Shown here one piece after another: positions 21,135-33,100 of a stretch of DNA of 64,000 nt (its first letter is position 1; every line of letters starts with the position of its first letter). The notes under the pieces are model-generated. The model was not told the DNA's origin and searched no databases. It worked only from the letters and a program-made list of their open reading frames with translations. The DNA comes from Lampris incognitus (lineage: Eukaryota > Chordata > Actinopteri > Lampriformes > Lampridae). The stretch covers positions 55,393,457-55,457,456 of the forward strand of contig NC_079215.1 of NCBI RefSeq assembly GCF_029633865.1, written 5' to 3'. The position numbers were made by a program, and so were the translations under genes.

Positions 21135-24100
21135 CTGAAAAGAAAATGAAAAAAAAAGTTTTTGTTTCATTTATCAAAGTGGTGGGGATTATCCAGACTT
21201 GTCAACCGTCTGCAATAAAGCTCGTAATAACCCACTGTTTACTCACCCCAGGCTTGTGAAGAGCAGTTTCCTGCAGGCCAAACAGACTGTTTCCCTGGCC
21301 TCCCTGCAGGGGTGAGGCCGTTGCCGAGGACAGCAGGTTGGGTGACTGGGCGATCATGGGCGATGCTGGGTTTGAGGCGAGTGCTCCTGTCAGAGTGAGG
21401 CGCTGTAGTCTCTGCTGCTGCAGCATCTGGTACACCACCACCTGCTGCTCCTGTTGGGAGAGGGAAAGAATACAAGGGCTTAACAGAGTTCCCACTCTTC
21501 TGAAGAAATCATTTTAAAGGACTTTCCAAGGGGCATTTTCTATGATATTTGCTTGGGGACGCTGACAGCCACTGCCAACGGAGGGCATTATATATCACAT
21601 ATAATTCAGTATTAACTATGAGGGGAAGCTAAACAGTCTCTAAATGGAATGTGTGACTTTTAGCAGGTCATTGACAGTACCTCTCAAACTTAAACAAAAA
21701 TCTGGTTAAATACGGTGGCTAAAAAGATTTTTCTAGGCGTCTGGGTAGCGTAGCGGTCTATTCTGTTGCCTACCAACACGGGGATCGACGGTTCGAATTT
21801 CCATGTTACCCCCGGCTCGGTCGGGCGTCCCTACAGGCACAATTGGCCGTGTCTGCGGGTGGGAAGCCGGATGTGAGTATGTGACCCGGTCGCTGCACTA
21901 GCGCTTCCTCTGCTCGGTCAGGGCGCCTGTTCGGGGGGGGGGGGGGAATAGCGTGATCCTCCCACGAGCTACATCCCCCCGGTGAAACTCCACATTGTCA
22001 GGTGAAAAGAAGAGGCTGGTGAATCCACATGTATCGGAGGAGGCATGTGGTAGTCTGCAGCCCTCCCCGGATCAGCAGAGGGGTTCTCCACACCACAGCC
22101 TTTGTCCTCCCAGACAGCATCAGCAATGGAAACGTTGATAACAGTGATGGCCGGTGACTCAAAAGGGACTCAGAAGGGAGGACAGGAGACCGACCCACGG
22201 CATGTTATTTTACAGTAGTTGGCTACTTATCTCAACTAACAAAAAAGGGAAACATAAAACTGAACAAAGGAAATTTGGACTCTGTTGAAAAGGCCTACAT
22301 AAAATGTGATTCTTTTAGTGATGTGTTTAAAGAGCAAAACTTTTGCACACCTGTAGATTGACAGGTGCATAAGAGAAGATCATGGGGTAGTTCGCAATTT
22401 ACAAATTATAATTTCTTTTCTGATATGCTAGTGTATGAATCCATCTATGGCTTTATGGGTTGGACTTTCACTCATGTGCAATACAATGGTAGAGAACTGA
22501 AGATGAAATTTGGAAGTTATCACTGCACCACCGCAATGTCAATATTGTATTCTGGTTGTTGATTGGTTAGAGAGGATGTGCTCCATTGGCACATTATTTT
22601 ACGTGTTCTGGCCAGTAACAGATTAGCATGATACAGTCGAGATGCCTATTTTCCAAACACCGCATCTCAGTTGCTTTCAAACCCCAAAACACGTTATGCC
22701 AGAAATTGGTCCACCCCAAGGATCGGGTCCCCTGGCACAAACAGAGCAATATAGTGTACGTCAGGGGTGTCAAACTCCAGGCCTCGAGGGCCACAGTGTC
22801 TGCAGGTATTTGTTGCAACCGTGCACTACACCACCTGATTTAACTAATTGGCTCACCTCCTGGATCAAGGAGGGAAAGGAACTAGTTTAATCAGTTGGTG
22901 TAGTGCATGGTTGCAACAAATACCTGCAGACACTGTGGCACTCGAGGCCTGGAGTTTGACACCCCTGGTGTATGCTGTTAAGTGCCGTGAGGATTGCCGT
23001 GACTTTTACATTGGAGAAACTAAACAGACACTGGCCAAGAGGATGACACAACACAGAAGAGCTACACGTCAGGCCAGGACTCCCACAGTCTACACTATCT
23101 ACAGGCCAGTGGACACTCCTTCAAGCATGAGGCTGTGCACATCCTTGATAGGGAGGAACGCTGGTTTGAATGGGGAGTCAAAGAGGCCATCTATGCTAAG
23201 AGGGAACGACCATCCCTGAACCGAGGGGGCGGGGGTACTAAGAGTACATCTGTCACCATCTTACAATGCTGTGACTGCAAACATTCACCAATCCTCTGTG
23301 AACAGTACTCATGGCCATAGTAACTCTAGTTAATGATCAGGGTAATGTGCATATGAAACCGATTGTTGGTTTCAGTCATTATGCCACTGTATTGTTTATA
23401 AGGGTGGGGATACCTGCAGTCAGTTGAGACTCAAGAGGTCACTTAGATGAGTGATGAAACGTTTCTCCCAATAAACGTTGTGTCCAGATGAACTGATTCA
23501 ACTTTCTGTGATTTCCTTACCTGAATTACTGAGCATGCATTATTTATATTTATGCATTATTAATTATTGAGTGTGACGACCAATAGCCACACTCCATCTT
23601 GAAAAATCACACCTGCTCTGCTCACAGTCTTTGACAATTGACCAAATTAAAAATGAAAACACCCAGACAGAATCTTACAGCTCATGGTGTGCCTGCCGGT
23701 TAAGCTAACAGTGGCATGGTTAAGGTAACAGTGGCACGGTTAAGCTAACGGTGGCATGGTTAAGCTAACAGTGGCACTGTTAAGCTAACGGCGGCACGGT
23801 TAAGCTAACACTGGCATGGTTAAGCTAATGGGGGCATGGTTAAGCTAACAGTGGCATGGTTAAGGTAACAGTGGCACGGTTAAGCTAACAGTGTGGCTGT
23901 GTGTTCTTTACAGGGGTGAAGTTCTGTGACGTGAGGAACTGCTGGAACTGTTGCTGTTGTTGCTGTAGGAGGAGTTGCTTCTGTTGCTCTGTCAGGAGAG
24001 ACGACCTGCAAGAAAACCATTGACTCAGATTAAACCACAGCTCTAGCCAGGCCAGACAATGACCAGCAGCACATGGTCACATCAGACCAAACACAAACAT

Positions 24101-27100
24101 CAACCAATTAAGGACTCGCACACAAGCAGTCAGCTGGCAGACATAATGCCAGCAGAATCATACAAAACAATAATTAACCGTGATAAATTGTCATCATAAA
24201 CAGCTGCTGCCAAAAGAAGTAAAGCTTTGTCTCGTGCCAGGGGGACAACAAAACCAACCATCAAAGATAACACTGACACACGACACAACATCCATGCCAT
24301 AACTTATCGTGACATGTGGGCTACGTACGGGCTCACACTCTTAGGTAGCTGAAGACCCTGTGCCAGTGCCTGGGGGTTGAGAGGTGGGGGCTGGGGGCGA
24401 AGAGCAGGTAGCGAGGGCTGGGGGGCGTTCTGCCCTGGAGACTGGATCACGCCATTTAGACTGCCCAACACGCCGTTCATGCTCAGCTGTGGACTTCCTG
24501 CGAGGGAGGTCATGAGCCCACCCACCATGGGCAGGGTGGTGCTGCCAGTCTGACTGATGGTCCCCAGCCCGTCAGTTAGACCACGGCCCAGTCCGTTCAG
24601 CAGGGGCTGGCTGAAGGATGCGGGGCTCTGCTGAGGAGGCGGGGTACTCTGGAAGGATAGAGAGGAGCTACTGCGGGACGGACTACCAGAATGGAGCTCC
24701 TAGAGAGAGAAGAGGTGCATGGTCGTTTTTTGTTTTTTTTTGTATCAGCTGGGTTTTTCTACCCACTTATTTTTATCTAAATTTTCATATGTCAAATGAG
24801 TAACACTGGATGAAAATGGTAAATATCAATAAAAGGTCTTAAATATCATTAAAATAGTTTCTTAGTAAAGTGACTTTGGAAATTGTGAAATGCATCAGTC
24901 AAGACTGTCAGCAGTTTTGGTTCACCACAACGCCCCAGAAATATCAGGTGACGTGCTTGTGTGACAATTACCTAGTGCATGAAGCTATTGCTAGGTGCAC
25001 TTTTGTTTTTGTCTCCATGTAGGAGTGAAATATAAACCACAAGTGACACAAAGGAAGAATAATCACTTTCTAAATATTCAGCAGTTCTTTAAAGACTCAT
25101 CATTTTACCAAAGTTTGTGGGCCTTAAATTGCTTAAGGCCAGCAGATGGAAACACATCTCAATCTCATATTCATTTGTTTAAAATTCACTTGACAGCTGG
25201 ATGTAAACCCAGTTATAGATCAACTGTTGGATTTAGTATGTATTCAGTACCTTTGGAAATTCTGGAGCTGATTTGTGTTTTCCTACATGGCAAATTCCCC
25301 TATCAGCTAGCACATGAAAATGTAAGCTAACATTATGAATTTTGTGCTAATACTGTTGAATCCAGGTCAGGATGGTACATTAATGTTAATGTGCGGGACC
25401 AGGAAGGATCTCTGGGTTCTCACCTCAGAGGAGGTAATGAAGGAGGTGTCATTCAGGAAGCAGCTTTTGGACAAGGGGCTCTTATTGGTGCTTAAATGGT
25501 CTAAGGACAACAGAGGCACAAACACAGGGACTCAAGGTGAAATCTAAAAAAAATTGACAGTATAAGAAAAACATAACAATCAGCATTTCTGTGGTCAAAG
25601 TGCTAACATAATTTTGTCTGGGGTGTTGTGGATAAAGGAAGGAAAGGTAGAGACAAACAGTTGAAAAGTTGGAGTGAGACAGGATTTATGGCTTAGTGTA
25701 GGACTTTTTTTCAGCGATAGCTGTGGGATTATGGGATTGGGAAGTAGCACTTCCCAAAAGTAGCTGTGGGACCAGGTTAATGATATAATAATGATAATAA
25801 TAAACATTCTATTTAAAGGCACCGTTCATGACAATCAAGGTCACCTTACATCAAATACAATAAAACAAAGCAATAAAAAAAACTTTAGTGCAACCAAAGC
25901 ACACAATTAAACACACAATAAGCAATTGAGCATATATCAGCAGGAGTTAAAAAAGATTAATTTGATGCAGTTAAAGTGAGTAAACTAGTTTAAAAAGGTG
26001 GATTTTAAGAACAGTTTTGAATTCTATAATGGAGTCCAGTAAGCGGATGTGATGAGGAATGGAGTTCCAGAGTTTGGGTGCAGCATAGGAGAAAGCCCTG
26101 GCACCCTTTGTGCTGAGGTTGATGGTTGGTAGTGCCAATGGACCTGCTGATGAAGACCGCAGGGAACGAGATGGAGTGTAAGTCTGAAGGAGGTCTGTGA
26201 GATAAGCAGACTGTGAGATAAGATTATGAAGAGCTTTGAATTTTAATATTAAAATGTAAAAATTAATCCGCTGTGATACAGGAAGCCAGTGCCAATGAGA
26301 AGTAGCTCAGTTTTACTACTGTTGAATTTCAGATAATTGTTAGTCATTCATATCTGTATATCATGGAGACAAGCAGTGAGGGTACCAGACGGGAGAGTGG
26401 AAGTGGGCTTAGTGGACACAAAGCTGTGTATCATCAGCATAGTGGTGGAAATGGATACCATAGCGCCAGAAGATATTGCCAAGAGGGAGGAGGTAAATAA
26501 TAAAAAGGAGGAGCCCCGAACACTGAACCCTGTGGAACTCCATGAGTAACTATCAAACTTTCTGACTGGTATTTCTGAATTTGTATAAACTGTGTCCCAT
26601 CTGTAAGGTAGGAAGCAAGCCACTGATACACAATGCCCCAAACTCCAATGCTAACCAGATGATCCATGAAGAGCTGATAGGATATAGTATCAAATGCTGC
26701 AGTGAGGTCAAGGAGGATGAGGATAGAGAATCGGCTGCAGTCAGCTGCATGAAGGAGGTCATTAGTGATCTTAACCTGGGCTGTTTCTGTGCTATGTTTA
26801 GGGTGAAAGCCAGACTGGAATTATTCAGAGATTATTGTTATCAAGGTAGATCTGGAGTTGAGATGCAACAAATGATGAAAGATACAGAACTGTAACATTA
26901 AGATAACAGCCTTACTAGACTGAGGAAGAATACTATGATCTAACCTTGCGCCGAGGAGAGGAAGCTGATCTGGGTGGACGTGTGCATGGACCCTGGGACT
27001 CCGTGGGCCTGTGGAGGGAAGGGAACGGCCAGCTCCATGTTGAGCAGCTGCAGGCGTTCCTTCTTGGCCGTCAGGCTGAGGATCTGGTCCTGGAGGCGCT

Positions 27101-30100
27101 GGTTCTCCTGCTGCAGGCAGTGGAGGGACTGGAGCATCTCCACAACTAGGTAAGAGAGAAAGAGATGTGTGCAGATAAATGTACAAATTCAGCACATGGG
27201 ACAGGTTGGGGATGAAGTTTGATGAAGAAGATGGTGCCTTTCAAAACTAAAAAAAGTTCTGCTCATTCGCTTGTTAAAAAAACTTTTTTTTTTTTAATTC
27301 TGTAAAGAGGTCATAAGTTAATCACACAGGGAGATGATGGAGGACAAAAATTCTGTTCAAAACGTGATGATCGGTTTTAACAGACAATTTTAATTGCATG
27401 AGCAGACCCTAATTCTAGTGTATGCTTTTCTACTTAATATATCACTTCAAATATACCATAATTCACTACTGCTATACACACTAATGGTATGTCAAACTTT
27501 TTTTTTGTTCTAAAACAGCCATCTGTGTCTTTTCTTGTTATTTTGTCCATTTGAAACATAATGATGATGTCATGATCTACATCTTCATCTTGATGATCTA
27601 CATCTTTAGCATTAATGAAAACAATGGAAGCGATTACAACAGCAGTAGAATGTAAGAAATACACAATAGATTTAAAAAAGCATTTGACACAATAGATCAT
27701 AACATTAATTTCTAAATTACATACATATGGTGTGAGAGGAGTAGTTTTAAATTTGTTAAGCAGTAATTTAGATAACAGAAAACAATTTGTACAGTTTGCT
27801 GGCAATACATCTGAGTGCATGAAGATTGAATGTGGAGTCCCACAAGGCTCGGTGTTGGGGCCAAAACTTTTAATTTTATATGTCAATGACATATGTGAAG
27901 TGTCAAAGATATTGCAGTTTGTTTTGTTTGCAGATGGCACTATTTTTTTTTAGTTCAGGAGATGATTTAAAAAGTTTAGCAGAAAGCTTTGTAAGTGAAA
28001 TGGTCAAACTGAAAAGATGGTTTGATGAATTTAAGTTATCATTAAATTTGAACAAAATTACATTTATGGTTTTTGCCAAACAGAAAAAGAATGAAAACAT
28101 TTTACTGTCTATAGATGGAGTTAATATTGAAAGAGTATCTGAGTTTAGATTTTTGGGTGTAATAATGGATGACAAACTGACATGGAAATCTCAAACAAAG
28201 GTGTCTAAGAATATTTCTGTTTTGAACAAAGCAAAGTAACTGTTTGATTACAAGGTAATGCAAATTTTGTACTGTTCACTTATTTTGCCATATTTTAGTT
28301 ACTGTGTGGAAGTGTGGGGCAACATGTACATGAGCAACATAAAGCCATTGGTTATATTACAGAAAAGAGCAGTAAGAGTTATTCATAAAGTGGATCCAAG
28401 AGAACACACCAACGGACTGTTTATTAAGTCAGGATTAATGAAACTTAAAGATTTAGTTGAGTTACAGACATTGTTAGTTATGCACAGGGCAAAAAGCAGA
28501 GTATTACCAGAAGATTTACAAAAATTATTTGTTTTTAGTTCAGAGCACGAGGACCACAGAAGGAAATTTAATTTTAAACATCAGTATGCATGTACTACTT
28601 TAAAGCTGATGTGTATTTCATTATGTGGCGTCAAACTGTGGAATTCGTTAGAGAACAATCTAAAGGGTTGTATAAACATCTTTCAGTTCAAGAAAATGTA
28701 TGAGGAAAGAATAATTAGACAATATGGAGTTGTCAGGTAATGGGTTTTCAGTTGATGGTGAATTATTGTGTATGGCTTTTTGATTCTTTTTCATTTCTCA
28801 TGTTGCTGTAAGTATTAGTTGTTGAATAACCGACTGACAGACCATCTAGTCTGTTGTTTATTTATTGGTGAGTAAGGGGCAGGCAAAATAAGATTTTCTT
28901 CTCCCTGCTCCTTTTCAATCATGGATGTGTAAATTGAGTTGTGTTTGATCATGAATCGCTTGTTTCTCTCTGGAGCTGTGCATTACCATGAGCAGAATAA
29001 ATAATAATGAAATGAAATGATTGTGCCGGAGAAACCATCATTATTACAACAAAACAATATTGCAATATAGTTGGATGGAGGAGGCAGAGTAAAACACACC
29101 TTTTGATACCGATTTACTCGAACGACAAACAAGCTGTGGCACCTATTGTGGCTCATGTGCTGTCAGCTCACCAGTAAATAGTCCGCATCCTTGTAAAAAT
29201 GGCACTCTCGGACCAAAGCTAACGCAAGCAGTCTAATGGATTACAAACTTCATCAATATACTGTATACATTGTTCGACTCTTGGAGATTTGTGGGCTGCA
29301 AAGAAGAAGAGCCATGAGGAACCTATTGGAAGCTGCTGAAAAGGCTTCCTGTTGGCTCTGGGTGGAGAGGGATGACGTGTGGCATAATGTGCTACCTGGA
29401 CACAAGTTGGTGCTTGATCACACCCGGCTGGGTTGCTCGGGCGATGGTGTCTGATGTTAAGACCCAAAACATCCGTTGACCGCAGCAACCTGGAGACACT
29501 GACGATGTGTCCAGGTTGCACTACATGGTGTACCAAAGAACTACAGTGATATTGATCGTCTGTCTAAAGAAGCATCACCCCATTGGCATCACGTTTCTAT
29601 CTTTTTTCCTGTTGGAGCTGTCTTTGACATGTTTGCCACTGCACCAATTGGTGCTACTACTACTACTGCAACCCCACCAAAAAATTCAGTAGAGTTATAA
29701 AATGACTGGAGTGTCCTCAACCATGGCAAGGATGCCAGTTAAAATCATTAAACCTGCCTCCATGATCCAGATGGACAAAATAGTGTGTTATTAAGGGAGA
29801 AAAATCACAAATTTCAGCTTTAAACAGCAAGCACAATGACCTGCTCTCTTCTTTTTCCCCATTTTATTTTAGAAAAGTTTCTCCCATTTTTTACCTGAAA
29901 AGTTTTTTCTTTAGAGTTTCTCCTCATCCGAATGTCACTATAGTGAACCACATCAAAAGTAATTATTGTGTTGTAACAATTAAAACTAGCACTCCCACGT
30001 AAATGAGGAACATGTGTTGCATGTGCCTCATTTATGTGGGAGTGCTAGTTTTAATTTAAAGTCTGTGGTGTAGAGGGTGAAAAAGACTTCAACTACCACA

Positions 30101-33100
30101 CAGAGTCCTGCCGTCTTCAGAAGTTCTCTGATGACTCTGCTATAGTCGGATGCATCAGTAAGGGCGAGGAGGCTGAGTACAGGGCTGTGGTGGGAAACTT
30201 TGTCACGTGGTGTGAGCAGAACAATGTGAAGCTCAACGTGACAAAGACAAAGGAGCTGGTTGTTGATCTGAAGAGGGACATGACACCAGTGACCCCTTTC
30301 TCCATCTAGGGGGTCAGTGTGGACACTGTGGAATACTACAAGTACCTGGGGGTGTATATAGACAATGAACTGGACTGGACTAAGAACACTGATGCCCTCT
30401 ACAAGAAGGGACAGAGCTGTCTCTACTTTTTGGGGAGGTTGAGGTCCTTCAACATCTGCCAGACAATGCTCAGGATGTGGTATGAGTCTGTGGTGGCCAG
30501 TGCTCTCCTGTTTGCTGTTGTGTGTTGGGGCAGCAGGTTGAGGGTAGCGGATGCAAACAGGCTCAATAAACTGATCCGCAAGGCCGGTGACGTTGTGGGG
30601 GTGGAACTGTGTTCTCTGGTGGTGGTTTCTGAGAAGAGGACGCTGTTGAAATTACGTGCCATCATGGACAATGTCTCCCACCCACTCCATGACATGCTGG
30701 TTGGGCACAGGAGTACTTCTAGTAATAGACTCATTCTGCCCAAAAGCACCACAGAGCGCCACAGGGGGTCATTCCTGCCTGTGGCCATCAAACTTTACAA
30801 CTCCTCCCTCAGACTCAGACCGTCAGACACTCTGAGTTAATGGTCATTGGATTGGCCCTGTCGGGTTTTGTTTGTGCTGCGGTAGTGCAGTATAGATAGG
30901 GTGTAATGTGTACCATGCTTGTTGATATATTTTGTTATTATTTCTATTTCTTATTGATCTTTTATTTCTATTTGTTTCTGTTTTCTTATCTTGTATCTTA
31001 TCAGTTTTTAGTTATTAGAGCGTGAGCGCCTGTAATAGAACCCAATTTCCCCTCAGGGATGAATAAAGTATTCTGATTCTGATTGTCACAGACAGGAAGT
31101 AATTTGGTCCACTCACTATTGACCCCCATCTCTCCATTGCCATGTTTCTCGAGCAGGAGCTCAATGTGGGAGCTGGCTGGAGGGACATTTTCTGGACGGG
31201 CTCGAACTCCAGCACCAACGGTGTCCCTCTGGTCGAACAGCAGGGGAAGAGAGCTCATTGGAGACCTATGAACAGCGAGGAAAAGGAAAGTGGTCAGTTT
31301 TCAGAGTGATATAGCTGGGGTAAAAAAACAAACAAACAACAACTTCCATTCCCAGCAGAAACAAAACCTTTTAGTTGTGGCTGTAACTGGTAAGTTTTAT
31401 GAACCTTAAAAAATTAAAAAACACAAAAAAAAAAAGACCGACTAGAGGAGGCGCTAGTGCAGCAACCAGGACGCAAACCCACATCCGGTCTGTAGAGACG
31501 ACACGGGGATTCGAACCGGCGATCCCCATGTTGGTAGGCAACGGAATAGACCGCCATGCTACCCGGATGCCCGGATTTTGCTTTCTTTTGGGAGCTTTAA
31601 TCGTGTGAGACTGTTTAGTTATCTTTATGAACTGTGGGACTGTTTGGACGTTGGGCTCTAGGAATAATTTGTAACTTTGCATTTTGCTTTATTTGTTTGG
31701 GTTCAAGTGTCGACCTCCCAGTGTTTACTTCCCCTTTTGCTCGTCCAAGCCGGACGCAGTTTAATGTGATTCATATCGTAATGTGTCAATTATGAGTGGG
31801 AGACAAGAGTTGAGCTCTCGAATTCTTTGGGTTTATTAAACCATTCGTAACTGCATAGAGAGGACACTAAGGGGTGCGACGACGTCTCCCTCCAAGAACG
31901 ACAAACCACAAAACAAAAACAGTAACCGGTGGGCCAGCACTCCGCCTTCTGCTCCACCAACCACAGGCACACACACTTTCTGTCTCTGCATTGTGTAGTT
32001 GAGTGAGACGCACACAGCAGAGTTGGAGATACGTATGTGGGTTTATTTTTCTTCACAGGAAAAAGGAAAAAACAAGGGCATCAGTCACATATCTTGTCCT
32101 CCGCATCTCTCCACACAGCTGCGAGCACACGAGCTTTACCTCACAGTATGTCATGCAAGATGTAGCATATTGCTTATTATGCATACTGACCACAGTATAA
32201 AGACATAAAAGAACAAACATATATAATAAACATAAAACAGTATAAAATATAATGAATGCACAGTATAAAACAGTATCCAAACTATAGTAAAATAAAATAA
32301 AGTGCAATTAAAACGGTATAAAACACATTTATCACAGTAAAAATCATTAAATTATTTTACCCATATCACAGGCTAAAATATATACTTCAAACCAGCATAA
32401 CTTCACAAGAAAAACAAAAGCAAAAACACAGGCATAAGTCACATAGCTTGTCCTCTGCATCTCTCCATACAACAAAACAATAATACAAAACTCACGTGAA
32501 AAACTCTACAAAACATCGCATCACCTACGTGGAGACGCCATTAAAATCCAACCATTGCATGCTGCCTATTAACCCACGAGACCAGCGTGTACACAGCCCC
32601 GTTGAAGCTAGCACGAGGCTAATTACATTAGCCAAAAACACATGAACAATACGGTCTAAATCAAAATGACAAGTCATTTATACAATGGAGAATAGACTAA
32701 TAAGTTCGTTAGCACCCCGCATTGCTGTGTGTATCACCATAATGTAACTTTAAGCCAAAAAAAAAAACTTTTTTCTCAAGAAAACATGTAAGATAATGGA
32801 GAGAGCACTAGAAAACGTGACTCAACAGCCCCCCTCCGAGAATCACCATCTTAACGTGGTGGAGGGGTTTGGGTGTCCCAGTGATCCTGGGAGCTGTGTT
32901 GTTGGAGGCAATAGCTCCTAGTAGGGTCTCCCAAGGCAAATTGGTCCCAGAAGAGGGGCCAGACTAAGAGCGATTCCCAAGAAACCCCAATGAAGTTACA
33001 ATAGCAGAGCTAAAGCATCTCACCTCAAAAACGGCAACCGGGGCCTCTTTCTGGAGCCACACCTGGGAAGGGAGCTCGCCGGCAAGCGTCTGGTGGCCGG

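Noticed and set aside
21236-21250. Alternative mllt6 reading of the 21239-21475 frame
   Set aside because: Frame of the 21202-21495 ORF gives the conserved [10 protein letters not shown] block and joins both neighbours in phase. The other frame does not.
23698-23896. CRISPR-like array
   Set aside because: Units are contiguous 20-bp repeats with no spacers, in a vertebrate intron. It is a minisatellite.
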